DNA from: Hephaestia sp. MAHUQ-44 | GTDB taxonomy: Bacteria > Pseudomonadota > Alphaproteobacteria > Sphingomonadales > Sphingomonadaceae | Direction: 5' to 3' | Assembly: GCF_023806085.1 (NCBI RefSeq) | Contig: NZ_JAMSLX010000001.1 | Location: 310,001-374,000, forward strand | DNA length: 64,000 nucleotides | Shown: piece after piece, positions 1-9,103 of the stretch | How the letters are laid out: each line of letters begins with the position of its first letter | How positions within the stretch are numbered: the stretch's first letter is position 1 | Translations under genes and position numbers: made by a program | Notes under the pieces: model-generated | Seen by the model: the letters and a program-made list of their open reading frames with translations, nothing else | Databases searched by the model: none | What the model was told of the DNA's origin: nothing

Positions 1-1
1 G

Positions 2-2278
2 CTCGAAGCCGCGAGTTCGCGGCGCCACGAATATGCGACGCTCGAGCATCTGCTGCTGGCGCTGGTCGACGACGAACACGCCTCCAAGGTCATGGATGCG
101 TGCAGCGTCGATCTCGGCGACCTGCGCGCCACCGTCACCCATTATCTCGATACCGAGCTTGAAGCGCTCAAGGTCGATTCGGCGACCGACCCCTCGCCGA
201 CCAGCGGTTTCCAGCGCGTCGTCCAGCGCGCGATCCTGCACGTCCAGTCGTCGGGCCGCGACGAAGTGACCGGTGCCAACGTGCTCGTCGCCTTGTTCTC
301 CGAACGCGAGAGCTATGCGGTCTATTTCCTGCAACAGCAGGATATGAGCCGGCTCGATGCCGTCAGCTTCATCAGCCACGGGGTCGGTAAGGGCGGCGCG
401 CCGAGCGAAACGACCATCCCCAAGGGCGCCGACGAGGATAAATCCGCCAAGGCCGACAAGGGCAAGAGCGAAAGCGCGCTCAAGCAATTCACGGTCAACC
501 TCAACGAGAAGGCCGAGAACGGCAAGGTCGATCCGCTGATCGGCCGCGGGCCCGAGGTCGATCGCACGATCCAGATCCTGTGCCGTCGCAGCAAGAACAA
601 CCCGCTCTATGTGGGCGACCCCGGCGTCGGCAAGACCGCGATCGCCGAAGGGCTCGCGCGCAAGATCATCGAGGGCGATGTACCCGACGTGCTCAAGGAA
701 GCGGTGATCTATTCGCTCGACATGGGCGCGCTGCTCGCGGGCACGCGCTATCGCGGCGATTTCGAGGAGCGGCTGAAGGCGGTGGTTTCCGAGCTGGAGA
801 AGCTGCCGCACGCGGTGCTGTTCATCGACGAGATCCATACCGTGATCGGCGCCGGGGCCACCTCGGGCGGGGCAATGGATGCCTCAAACCTGCTCAAGCC
901 CGCGCTGTCGGGGGGCACGATCCGCTGCATCGGCTCGACCACCTACAAGGAATTCCGCAACCATTTCGAGAAGGATCGCGCGCTGTTGCGCCGGTTCCAG
1001 AAGATCGACGTCAACGAACCGACGATCGAGGACACGATCAAGATCCTCGCCGGGCTGCGCAGCGCGTTCGAGCAGCACCATTCGGTCAAATACACGCCCG
1101 AGGCGCTCAAGAGCGCGGTCGAACTGTCGGCACGCTACATCAACGACCGCAAATTGCCCGACAAGGCGATCGACGTGATCGACGAGGTCGGCGCGATGCA
1201 GATGCTCGTCGCGCCCTCGAAGCGCCGCAAGACGATCACCCCCAAGGAGATCGAGGCGGTGATCGCGACGATGGCGCGCATCCCGCCCAAATCGGTCTCG
1301 ACCGACGACAAGAAGGCGCTCGAAAGCCTCGAGACCGACCTGAAACGGGTGGTGTTCGGCCAGAACGCCGCGATCGAGAAGCTCGCGAGCGCGATCAAGC
1401 TGAGCCGTGCGGGGTTGCGCGATCCCGACAAGCCGATCGGCAATTACCTGTTCACCGGCCCGACCGGCGTGGGCAAGACCGAGGTCGCCAAGCAACTCGC
1501 GAGCATCATGGGCATCCCGCTCCAGCGCTTCGACATGAGCGAATATATGGAGCGCCATTCGGTCAGCCGGCTGATCGGCGCGCCGCCGGGCTATGTCGGC
1601 TACGATCAGGGCGGGCTGCTCACCGACGCGGTCGACCAGAACCCGCATTCGGTGCTGCTGCTCGACGAGATCGAGAAGGCGCACCCGGACCTGTTCAACA
1701 TCCTGTTGCAGGTGATGGACAACGGCAAGCTCACCGATCACCACGGCAAGACGGTCGATTTCCGCAACGTCATCCTGATCATGACGACCAACGCGGGCGC
1801 CTCCGACATGGCGCGCGAGGCGCTGGGCTTCGGCGTGTCGAGCCGCGAGGGCGAGGATGAGGAAGCGGTGAAGAAGATGTTCACCCCCGAATTCCGCAAC
1901 CGCCTCGATGCGATCGTGCCGTTCGGCTATCTGCCGCCCGAGGTGGTTGCGCGGGTGGTGGACAAGTTCATCCTCCAGCTCGAACTCCAGCTCGCCGACC
2001 GGCAGGTGCATATCCAGCTCGACGACGCGTCGAAGGCGTGGCTCACCGAGCGCGGCTACGACAAGCTCTACGGCGCGCGCCCGATGAGCCGCCTGATCCA
2101 GGAAAAGATCAAGCAGCCGCTGGCCGAGGAATTGCTGTTCGGCAAGCTGGTCCATGGCGGCGAGGTCGACGTTACCGTCAAGGACAATGCGCTGGCGTTC
2201 CAGCTCACCCCCGCCGCGCCCAAGAAACCGCGCAAAAAGGGCGGCGGCAAGAAGACTGAAAAGATCGACGCCAAGTAA
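2..2278 (+). CDS. clpA: ClpA, AAA+ unfoldase of the ClpAP protease (5' end outside window)
   Basis: ClpA unfolds substrates and feeds them to ClpP in the cytosol. The frame is open from base 2, so the true start lies upstream and only the first few residues are missing. In order: the double Clp N-domain (to about base 400), a first AAA+ module with Walker A GDPGVGKTA (near 613) and Walker B LFIDEIH (near 820), and a second module with GPTGVGKTE (near 1458) and LLLDEIEKAH (near 1652). The C-terminal tail is Lys-rich. The ClpP-docking loop, IGL in E. coli, reads LGF here (EALGFGV). About 758 residues are visible, the usual size. The partner clpS would be expected just upstream but is not in the window. 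A strong terminator follows. Confidence 0.96.
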   Translation, partial: LEAASSRRHEYATLEHLLLALVDDEHASKVMDACSVDLGDLRATVTHYLDTELEALKVDSATDPSPTSGFQRVVQRAILHVQSSGRDEVTGANVLVALFSERESYAVYFLQQQDMSRLDAVSFISHGVGKGGAPSETTIPKGADEDKSAKADKGKSESALKQFTVNLNEKAENGKVDPLIGRGPEVDRTIQILCRRSKNNPLYVGDPGVGKTAIAEGLARKIIEGDVPDVLKEAVIYSLDMGALLAGTRYRGDFEERLKAVVSELEKLPHAVLFIDEIHTVIGAGATSGGAMDASNLLKPALSGGTIRCIGSTTYKEFRNHFEKDRALLRRFQKIDVNEPTIEDTIKILAGLRSAFEQHHSVKYTPEALKSAVELSARYINDRKLPDKAIDVIDEVGAMQMLVAPSKRRKTITPKEIEAVIATMARIPPKSVSTDDKKALESLETDLKRVVFGQNAAIEKLASAIKLSRAGLRDPDKPIGNYLFTGPTGVGKTEVAKQLASIMGIPLQRFDMSEYMERHSVSRLIGAPPGYVGYDQGGLLTDAVDQNPHSVLLLDEIEKAHPDLFNILLQVMDNGKLTDHHGKTVDFRNVILIMTTNAGASDMAREALGFGVSSREGEDEEAVKKMFTPEFRNRLDAIVPFGYLPPEVVARVVDKFILQLELQLADRQVHIQLDDASKAWLTERGYDKLYGARPMSRLIQEKIKQPLAEELLFGKLVHGGEVDVTVKDNALAFQLTPAAPKKPRKKGGGKKTEKIDAK

Positions 2279-2299
2279 ATTCGTCTCAAGCGATCAAGC

Positions 2300-2327
2300 A
2301 AGGCCGGCCTTCGGGCCGGCCTTTTTT
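2300..2327 (+). terminator. Rho-independent terminator of clpA
   Basis: Stem AAGGCCGGCC / GGCCGGCCTT closed by a TTCG tetraloop and followed by six T residues, starting 21 bases after the clpA stop codon. Confidence 0.93.
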
Positions 2328-2412
2328 GTCGCGACGCATGTCGCGTTTATCCAATGACGGGAACCTGAGCGCTGGTAGCCTGAGCGTTTTTTCGGACGAG
2401 GATATCTGGGGC

Positions 2413-3645
2413 ATGGCGATGCAGGGGCGCTGGATTTTGGCGGGCGTGGCGGCGGTGGCCGCAACTGGTACGGCGGCGTTGATCGCGGCGCCCGCCGCAT
2501 CAGGGCCCAAGGCGCGGTACGCGATGGACGTCACCACGACGAGCGGCTTCATGGCGGGCGGCGTCAATCCGCTGGCGATGCTGCGCGGCGGGGGCGGCGA
2601 TGCCACGGCGCACCAACTCACGCTGCGGCTGGGATCGAGCAGCGCGGCAGCGGGGTCGCCCGCCGCCGACCATTTCATGCCGGCGGGGATGAAACTCGGC
2701 CTCTCGGTTCCGCTCGCCACCCCGCAGCAGCGCAATAGCAACAGCGCCGACAGCCTGGCCGATTCCGGCACGCCTGAAGATTTCCAGCGCCCCAAGGGAC
2801 GGTTGCTGCTGTTCTGGGGCTGCGGCGCGCATGCCGGGCCGGGCCAGCCGGTGGTCATCGATTTCGCCAAGCTCGCGCAGGGCCAGATGCCGCCCAATCT
2901 GTTCTCGACGACGGTACCGGTCGATCGCGGACCGACCGCCGCGAGTAGCCGCACTTTCGGCGAATGGCCCAACAGCAAAGCCAAGCGCACCACCATCCCG
3001 GCGGGTGCATCGCTGATCGGTGACCATCGGATCGCGGGCAATTACAGCCCCGAGATCAAATTCGCGCTGACGCAGGATTTCATGCCCGCGATGCGCGCCT
3101 CGTCAAAGGCCGGCGCCGACGGGTCGGTCACGCTGAGCTGGCAGCCGGTCGATGCGGCAACGGGCTATTACGCCTGGGCGATGGGCGCCGCGACTATGGG
3201 CGAAGAGGGCGGCGACATGGTCTGGTGGACCTCGGCCGGCCGGAAAGAATTCGGCGCCGGACTGGCCGATTGGGTCGCGCCCGCCACTGTCCGCCGCCTG
3301 ATCGGCGAAAAGGTGGTGCTGCCGCCTGGCCAGACGAGCTGCACCATGCCCGCCGAGGTCAAGGCGACGGGGGCGATGCTGATGACGCAGCTCCATGCCT
3401 ATGGCCCCGAGGCCGATTTTTCCTATCCGCCGCGCCCCGCCAAGGCGCCCGCCACCTGGGCCCCCGACTGGACCGCGCGCGTCCGCTACAAATCGAACAC
3501 CAGCCTGATGCTGGGCATGCCCGGCATGGGCGAGATGATGGGGGGCAGGAACAACGCGCGCTCGACCGACGAGTCGCGGCAGGAGGCCCCGCCGAAGAAG
3601 TGCAAGCCGAGCCTGGGCGGGGTGTTGAAGGGCAAAATCTGCTGA
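2413..3645 (+). CDS. Exported protein of unknown function
   Basis: I do not recognise a family. The start chosen is ATG 2413, after a GGAC-GAGGAT stretch; an upstream TTG/ATG in frame would run into the clpA terminator. The product (410 aa) opens with an uncleaved anchor or signal-like segment (GRWILAGVAAVAATGTAALIAAP) and then a soluble, Pro/Gly/Ala-rich domain. Visible features are FWGCGAHAGPGQPVVIDF near residue 135, a SWQPVDAATGYYAWAMGA stretch that looks like a fibronectin-like or Kelch-like strand pattern, and C-terminal cysteines (KKCKPSLGGVLKGKIC). It is probably periplasmic. Its neighbours (clpA, a diguanylate cyclase) give no clear functional hint. Confidence 0.8.
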   Translation: MAMQGRWILAGVAAVAATGTAALIAAPAASGPKARYAMDVTTTSGFMAGGVNPLAMLRGGGGDATAHQLTLRLGSSSAAAGSPAADHFMPAGMKLGLSVPLATPQQRNSNSADSLADSGTPEDFQRPKGRLLLFWGCGAHAGPGQPVVIDFAKLAQGQMPPNLFSTTVPVDRGPTAASSRTFGEWPNSKAKRTTIPAGASLIGDHRIAGNYSPEIKFALTQDFMPAMRASSKAGADGSVTLSWQPVDAATGYYAWAMGAATMGEEGGDMVWWTSAGRKEFGAGLADWVAPATVRRLIGEKVVLPPGQTSCTMPAEVKATGAMLMTQLHAYGPEADFSYPPRPAKAPATWAPDWTARVRYKSNTSLMLGMPGMGEMMGGRNNARSTDESRQEAPPKKCKPSLGGVLKGKIC

Positions 3646-3651
3646 TCGTAA

Positions 3652-3695
3652 CGAGATCGAAATAACCATTCGTTTACGGTCTGTTTGCGATCTCG
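3652..3695. promoter_or_regulatory. Inverted repeat upstream of the diguanylate cyclase gene
   Basis: CGAGATCG (3652-3659) and CGATCTCG (3688-3695) are perfect 8-bp arms 28 bp apart, ending 16 bp before the ATG of the downstream gene. The interval is AT-richer than its surroundings. This could be an operator or a transcript hairpin; no T-run follows, so it is not an intrinsic terminator. Confidence 0.35.
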
Positions 3696-3711
3696 GGACT
3701 AGGTTGCTGCG

Positions 3712-5394
3712 ATGTCGGCGGCTCGGCTTATCTGCGCATTGGCGCTCCTGTTCGCGTCGCTGTTGCTCGGCGCAGGCAGTGCCCACGCGCAGACGGGCAA
3801 TGCGGGCATCCCGATCGATACCTGCGTGACGCGCGCGGCGCCGGGCATGTCGCCGCGGGCGCTGTTCGCCAGCCCGGACCAGTTCGATTGCACCCGCCGC
3901 CAGACCGATTGGGGGGCAGGCACGTTCTGGATATTGTCACAACCGCTCGCCGTCTCCGATCAGGCGCTCGACGTCCGCCTCGCCAGCCTTTGGCAAGACC
4001 GGGTGACGCTCTACGCGCTCTACACCGATGGCGCGATCGTGCGGGTTGTCACCGATGGCCACGATGCGACCCACGGCCTCCAGCTCGGCGCAATCATCAC
4101 CCAGCGGTTGCCGATGCGCGTCGGCGTGCCGGTGATACGGCTGCTCTGGCATGTCGAGGGAGCCGCGAACCTGCGCGGAATCCTCCTCGATCCGCGCGTC
4201 GCGACGGCCACCGAAAGCGCCGAATCGAACGTCCATATGGCCGCCCTCTACGCAGGGTTCGCGGGGCTGTGCATCGCACTGTTCGTCTACAATCTGGCGC
4301 TATGGGGGGCGCTGCGGCATCGGTTCCAGCTCGCTTATTGCGCGATGATGGCGGCGCTGCTGGCGTACAGCTATTCGTCGTCGGGCGCGCTGGCCTGGAC
4401 CTTCCCCGATATTCTCAACAACGATCGGTTGCGGATCAACTATCTGCTGCTCGCGCTGTCGGCGGCATGCTCAGTCGCGTTCGCGCGCAGCTTTTTCGAG
4501 CCTCGGGTCTTTTCGCCGGCGATGGTGCGCGCGTGCAAAGCAACAATCGCCGCGCTGATGGGCAGCGCGCTGCTCTTTCTCGTGCTCGCGCCATGGCGGA
4601 TCACCTTGCTCGATCAACTTTATGTCCTCGCCTTTGTCGGCCTGCTGCTGTTCGCCGGCGCGGTGATGTGGCGGGCATGGCGAACCGGGAGCCGCTATCT
4701 GTGGCTGTTCGCGTTGGCCTGGGCGGTGCCGATCGCGCTGGCCGGCGCGCGCGTCGCCAACGGTCTCGATCTGATCGAATGGAGCTTCTGGATCGACAAT
4801 TCCACGCTGGCGGCGATGGCCGCGGAGGCGCTGCTGTCGAGCCTTGCCATCGCCTATCGCATCCGCCTGCTGAGCCGCGAGCGCGACGCCGCGATCCGGC
4901 AGGAGGTCGCGACGCGCACGCTGGCCGATACCGATCCGCTGACCGGCCTGCTCAACCGCCGGGCTTTCCTGCGCGAGGCGATCGGCCGCGTCGGCAACCA
5001 GCGGCTGCTGCTGGCCGATCTCGACTATTTCAAGCGCGTCAACGACACGATCGGGCATGACGGCGGCGACGAGGTGCTGTGTCGCTTCGCGCGCGTTCTG
5101 CGCCTGACAGCGCTCGAAGGCACGCTGATCGCGCGGATGGGGGGCGAGGAATTCGCGATCCTGAGCGATGCCGATGCCGGGCCCGCGCCCGAACATATCC
5201 TCGCGCGGCTGCGCATCGAACGGATGCCGTTCGACCTCACCATCACCGCGAGCATCGGCGCCAGCGACGGACCATTGCTTACCGAGCCCGACTGGCAACA
5301 GCTCTATCGCGCCGCCGACCGCGCGTTGCTCGACGCCAAATCCGACGGCCGCGATCGCGCCCGCGCCGCCTATTCGATCGTTTTCGCGGCCTGA
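3712..5394 (+). CDS. Membrane diguanylate cyclase (7TMR-DISM plus GGDEF)
   Basis: Predicted to make c-di-GMP from two GTP in response to a periplasmic or membrane signal. The 560-aa product has a signal peptide (ending SAHAQ, about residue 26), a periplasmic 7TMR-DISM-type sensory domain (about 40-165), seven or so membrane helices (about 175-385) and a C-terminal GGDEF domain. The active-site signature is GGEEF at residues 477-481 (5140-5154), preceded by the substrate motif DPLTGLLNRRAF. The RxxD inhibitory site expected just before the signature is absent (the stretch reads LEGTLIARM), so product inhibition through that site is unlikely. No phosphodiesterase domain is fused. Confidence 0.92.
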   Translation: MSAARLICALALLFASLLLGAGSAHAQTGNAGIPIDTCVTRAAPGMSPRALFASPDQFDCTRRQTDWGAGTFWILSQPLAVSDQALDVRLASLWQDRVTLYALYTDGAIVRVVTDGHDATHGLQLGAIITQRLPMRVGVPVIRLLWHVEGAANLRGILLDPRVATATESAESNVHMAALYAGFAGLCIALFVYNLALWGALRHRFQLAYCAMMAALLAYSYSSSGALAWTFPDILNNDRLRINYLLLALSAACSVAFARSFFEPRVFSPAMVRACKATIAALMGSALLFLVLAPWRITLLDQLYVLAFVGLLLFAGAVMWRAWRTGSRYLWLFALAWAVPIALAGARVANGLDLIEWSFWIDNSTLAAMAAEALLSSLAIAYRIRLLSRERDAAIRQEVATRTLADTDPLTGLLNRRAFLREAIGRVGNQRLLLADLDYFKRVNDTIGHDGGDEVLCRFARVLRLTALEGTLIARMGGEEFAILSDADAGPAPEHILARLRIERMPFDLTITASIGASDGPLLTEPDWQQLYRAADRALLDAKSDGRDRARAAYSIVFAA

Positions 5395-5409
5395 CGAGCC
5401 CGCGATCGC

Positions 5410-5438
5410 TTGTCGTCGATACCCGAAACCTGTATTCT
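5410..5438 (+). promoter_or_regulatory. Candidate sigma-70-type promoter
   Basis: TTGTCG (5410-5415), a 17-bp spacer and TATTCT (5433-5438) lie just upstream of a short gene with a strong ribosome-binding site. Spacing is ideal and the -10 matches the one seen at 17884. Confidence 0.5.
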
Positions 5439-5462
5439 TGCGCCCGACGCGAAGGAGGGTTG

Positions 5463-5666
5463 ATGCGCGAGCGCAGGATCGGATTGGCGGTGATCGTCGC
5501 GCTGCTGCTCGTGCTCGGCATCCGGCACGCGCCGCAGGTGCGGTTGAGCGCGACCATGCCGTCCGAAAGCGATGCCGTTCAGGTCCAGGCGGTGGTCGAT
5601 CTCGGCACCACCGCAGGCGCGCTGCTGTTTACCTGGACGATCGACCATCTCGGAAACGCGCGCTGA
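5463..5666 (+). CDS. Small single-pass membrane protein
   Basis: A 67-aa product with one N-terminal hydrophobic helix (IGLAVIVALLLVLGI) after a basic MRERR start, then a short polar tail. The start is supported by the Shine-Dalgarno-like GAAGGAGGG directly before ATG 5463 and by the promoter at 5410-5438. It lies between the diguanylate cyclase and the acyl-CoA ligase. No family is recognised, and a role in membrane signalling would be a guess. Confidence 0.6.
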   Translation: MRERRIGLAVIVALLLVLGIRHAPQVRLSATMPSESDAVQVQAVVDLGTTAGALLFTWTIDHLGNAR

Positions 5667-5703
5667 CTTGCACGGCGTGGGCGGTGTGCCTAACCCTGTT
5701 CCC

Positions 5704-7392
5704 ATGAACGATCCCGAGCGCGCCTGGCGCACCGCTTATCGTCATCCCATGCCATGGGATACGCGTTTTACCCCCCAATCGATGGTCGAGCTGTTCGATG
5801 CCGCCGCCACGGAAGCAAGGCAGCAGCCGCTGATCGATTTCCTCGGGCGAACCTATAGCTACGCCGAGACGCTCGACGGCGCCAACCGCGTCGCCGCCGG
5901 GCTGCAGGCGCTCGGCTACGGCCCCGGCGACCGGATCGGGCTGTTCCTGCCCAACGTCCCGCATTACGTCGCGGCCTATTACGGCATCCTCAAGCTCGGC
6001 GCGACGGTGGTCAATTTCTCGCCGCTCTACACCGCGCAGGAGCTGGCGCATCAGGTCGCCGATTCGGGCACCAAGGTGCTGTTCACCCTGTCGGCGACGG
6101 CGCTGTTGCCGACCGCGCTTCAAGTGCTCGACAGCTCGGGGCTCGAACGCCTCGTCGTCGGGTCGATCGCCGGGGCGCTGCCGCCGACAAAGTCGCTTTT
6201 CTATCGCCTGTTTCGCGGCAAGGAGGTCGCCAAACGCCCCGACGATGCGCGCATCACCGCTTTTTCGGCGCTGATCCGCAATGACGGCGCATACGAGAAG
6301 CCCGAGATCGTTCCCGAGCGGACGATCGCGCTGATCCAATATACCGGCGGCACCACCGGCACCCCCAAGGGCGCGATGCTCACCCATCAGAATCTGACCG
6401 CCAATGCGCGGCAGGTGATCGGGCTCGATCCGCTGCCCGGCACCGAAGACCGGATTCTCGGCGTGCTGCCGCTGTTCCATGTGTTCGCCAATACCTGCGT
6501 GCTCAACCGCACCGTCGCCAATCGCGGCTGCATGGTGCTGTTGCCGCGCTTCCACGCCGGGCAGGTGCTCGCCGCGCTCGGCCGCACCGCCGCGACCGCG
6601 CTGCCGGGGGTGCCGACGATGTACCAGGCGCTGCTCGACGATCCCAAGGTGGGCGACACCGATTTCACGCATCTGCGCGTGTGCGTCTCGGGCGGCGCGC
6701 CGCTGGCGGCGGAGCTTAAAGCGAAATTCGAGGCGACGACCGGCGCGCAATTGGTCGAGGGCTATGGGCTGTCGGAAAGCTCCGGGGTGATCTCGTGCAA
6801 CCCGTATGAAGGCGCGGGCAAATCGGGGACGATCGGCCAGCCGCTTCCCGGTACCCGCGTCCGGCTGGTCGACAAGGACGACCCGCATCGGCCGCCCCCC
6901 GAGGGCGAGCCCGGCGAGATCGTCGCCGCGGGGCCGCAGATCATGCTCGGCTATTGGAACCGGCCCGATGCCGATGCCGACGTGTTCATCACCGATGCCG
7001 AAGGCACGCGCTGGCTGCGTACCGGCGATGTCGGCGCGATCGACGACGATGGCTTCATCCGCATCGTCGATCGTCTCAAAGACATGATCGCAGTCGGCGG
7101 GTTCAAGGTATTCCCGAGCCAGATCGAGGCCGTGCTCTATCGGCACCCGGCGGTGAAGGAGGCGCTCGTGATCGGCCTGCCCGATACCTATCGCGGCGAG
7201 CATCCGCGCGCCTATGTGACGCTGGACGATGGCGCCACCGCAACACCCGAAGCACTCGCGGCCTGGCTCAACCCCCAGCTCGGCAAGCACGAGCGGGTCG
7301 ATCAGGTCGTGATCCGCACCGCGCTGCCCAAGACGATGGTCGGCAAATTGAGCCGCAAGGATCTGATCGCCGAGGTGATGGCCGAGGGGTGA
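5704..7392 (+). CDS. Acyl-CoA ligase (AMP-forming), FadD-like
   Basis: Activates a carboxylic acid, probably a medium- or long-chain fatty acid, to its acyl-CoA through an acyl-adenylate. The 562-aa product carries the AMP-binding P-loop YTGGTTGTPKGAMLTH (near residue 215), the adenine-binding GYGLSESSG (near 355), the hinge and ribose-binding stretch LRTGDVGAIDDDGFIRIVDRLKD (near 440-460) and a C-terminal GKLSRKDL with the catalytic lysine. ATG 5704 fits the family N-terminus (WRTAYRHPMPWD); longer in-frame extension would overlap the preceding gene. It converges with the aldehyde dehydrogenase gene, 16 bp apart. The substrate cannot be set from sequence. Confidence 0.92.
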   Translation: MNDPERAWRTAYRHPMPWDTRFTPQSMVELFDAAATEARQQPLIDFLGRTYSYAETLDGANRVAAGLQALGYGPGDRIGLFLPNVPHYVAAYYGILKLGATVVNFSPLYTAQELAHQVADSGTKVLFTLSATALLPTALQVLDSSGLERLVVGSIAGALPPTKSLFYRLFRGKEVAKRPDDARITAFSALIRNDGAYEKPEIVPERTIALIQYTGGTTGTPKGAMLTHQNLTANARQVIGLDPLPGTEDRILGVLPLFHVFANTCVLNRTVANRGCMVLLPRFHAGQVLAALGRTAATALPGVPTMYQALLDDPKVGDTDFTHLRVCVSGGAPLAAELKAKFEATTGAQLVEGYGLSESSGVISCNPYEGAGKSGTIGQPLPGTRVRLVDKDDPHRPPPEGEPGEIVAAGPQIMLGYWNRPDADADVFITDAEGTRWLRTGDVGAIDDDGFIRIVDRLKDMIAVGGFKVFPSQIEAVLYRHPAVKEALVIGLPDTYRGEHPRAYVTLDDGATATPEALAAWLNPQLGKHERVDQVVIRTALPKTMVGKLSRKDLIAEVMAEG

Positions 7393-7408
7393 TCCCTTCC
7401 ACGGCTGA

Positions 7409-8767
7409 TTATTCGACCACTGTCTTCAGATTCATGAATTCGTGGAGCCCATACGGCCCCAGTTCGCGGCCGTGGCCCGAGCGTTTGACGCCGCCGAACG
7501 GCGCGGCAGGCGAACTCGCGAGCATCTGGTTGATCGCGGTCATGCCGGCGGCGATGTCGCGGACGAAGCGCTTCTTTTCGGCCGCGTCGTTGGTCCACAC
7601 ACTCGATCCCAACCCGAAGGGAACGTCATTGGCGAGTCGAATCGCCGCGTCGATATCGGCAACCTTGAACACCATCGCGACGGGCCCGAACAATTCCTCG
7701 TGCGCAATCCTGTCGTCGAACGGCACGTCGACCAATATGCCCGCGGACATATAGGCACCCTTGCCGGGCAGTGCCTCGCCGCCGAACAGCAGCCGCGCGC
7801 CCGCCCTGGTCAATTGCTTCAATTGGTCGACCACGGTCTGGCGCTGCGCCTCGCTCGACAGCGGCCCCATATCGGTCGCCGCGTCGAACGGATCGCCCGT
7901 TTCAACCGCCTTCATGCCCGCGGTGAATTGCGCCATGAAGGCATCGTAGACCTCGGCGTGGACGATCATCCGCTTGGCGCAGATGCACGATTGGCCGGTG
8001 TTCTGGATGCGTGCCGTCACCGCCGTCGCCGCAGCCTTGTCGAGATCGGCCGAGGGCATGACGATGAACGGATCCGATCCGCCGAGTTCGAGCACGACCT
8101 TCTTGAGCGCCTTGCCCGCCGCGGCGGCGACCGCCATGCCAGCGCCCTCGCTCCCCGTCAGCGTCACCGCGACGATGCGGTCGTCGGCGATGATACCGGC
8201 CACCTTCGCACTCGGGATCGCGAGGTTCTGGAACAGCCCGGCGGGCGCGCCGGCCTTGAGGAGCGTCGCTTCCAGTGCCGCCGCGACCCCTTGCACGTTC
8301 GACGCGTGCTTGAGCAGCCCGACATTGCCCGCCATGATCGTCGGCGCGACGAAGCGGACGACCTGCCAATAGGGAAAATTCCACGGCATCACCGCGAGCA
8401 CCGGCCCCATCGGCAGCCAGTGCGCGGTCGCGGTGCCACTTGCGATGTCGATGCGGCGATCCGCCAGCATCCCCGGCCCGTGAGCCGCATAATGACGGAA
8501 CGCGGCGGCGCATTTCTCGACCTCGGCGATCGCGCTCTTGAGCGTCTTGCCCATTTCGCGCGTGGCGATTTCCGCGAGCGCGTGCTTGTCGGCCTCGAAC
8601 GCATCGGCGATTCGGCCGAGCAGCGCGGTGCGGGTCGCATAATCGGTGACGCGCCACTGCGCGAACGCAGCGTGGGCCCGCGCAAGGCGGTTCTCGATCG
8701 CCGCGTCGGTGAGGATCTCATGGGTCGCGATCGTGTCGCCGGTCGCCGGGTTGATGCTCGTCAACAT
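7409..8767 (-). CDS. NAD(P)-dependent succinate-semialdehyde-type dehydrogenase
   Basis: Aldehyde dehydrogenase superfamily member (452 aa), closest by pattern to the succinate-semialdehyde dehydrogenases of the YneI/Sad type. It has the catalytic cysteine in NTGQSCICAKRM (near residue 260), the general-base glutamate in LELGGSDPF (near 227) and the cofactor stretch MPWNFPYWQVVRF (near 125). The start MLTSINPATGD is typical for the family. It would oxidise a short semialdehyde to the acid in the cytosol. Divergent from xseB with about 90 bp between. Substrate assignment is by family only. Confidence 0.88.
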   Translation of the reverse strand: MLTSINPATGDTIATHEILTDAAIENRLARAHAAFAQWRVTDYATRTALLGRIADAFEADKHALAEIATREMGKTLKSAIAEVEKCAAAFRHYAAHGPGMLADRRIDIASGTATAHWLPMGPVLAVMPWNFPYWQVVRFVAPTIMAGNVGLLKHASNVQGVAAALEATLLKAGAPAGLFQNLAIPSAKVAGIIADDRIVAVTLTGSEGAGMAVAAAAGKALKKVVLELGGSDPFIVMPSADLDKAAATAVTARIQNTGQSCICAKRMIVHAEVYDAFMAQFTAGMKAVETGDPFDAATDMGPLSSEAQRQTVVDQLKQLTRAGARLLFGGEALPGKGAYMSAGILVDVPFDDRIAHEELFGPVAMVFKVADIDAAIRLANDVPFGLGSSVWTNDAAEKKRFVRDIAAGMTAINQMLASSPAAPFGGVKRSGHGRELGPYGLHEFMNLKTVVE

Positions 8768-8857
8768 GGAAGGCTGCTCCTCGATTCGTTCTTCAACGCG
8801 GCGCGGGCGCGCACGTATCCTTGACCCTTCTCGCCCGGCTGCCGCATAGCACGATCC

Positions 8858-9103
8858 ATGACCGCCGACCGACCGATTGAAGATCTGAGCTTCGAAGAAG
8901 CCCTGCGCGAGCTCGAGACGATCGTCTCGAAGCTCGAAAGTGGGGAGACGCCGCTTCAGGAGGCGATCGACCTCTATGAGCGCGGCAACAAGCTGCGCCG
9001 CCGCTGCACCGATCGGCTCGACGCCGCACAGGCGCGGATCGAGGCGATTCGGCTCGATGCCGAGGGGCGACCGACGGGCACCCAGCCCTTCGATGCCGGC
9101 TGA
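8858..9103 (+). CDS. xseB: Exodeoxyribonuclease VII small subunit
   Basis: An 81-aa protein of the XseB family. It pairs with XseA to degrade single-stranded DNA. The family signature is clear: LSFEEALRELETIVSKLESGETPLQEAIDLYERGNKLRRRC, a helical hairpin. It overlaps the start of ispA by 11 bp, which suggests translational coupling. XseB upstream of ispA is a common bacterial arrangement. xseA is not in the window. Confidence 0.95.
   Translation: MTADRPIEDLSFEEALRELETIVSKLESGETPLQEAIDLYERGNKLRRRCTDRLDAAQARIEAIRLDAEGRPTGTQPFDAG

Noticed and set aside
2355..2400. General-stress (EcfG-type) promoter GGAAC...CGTT before the exported protein gene
   Set aside because: The spacing between the two elements is about three bases too long.
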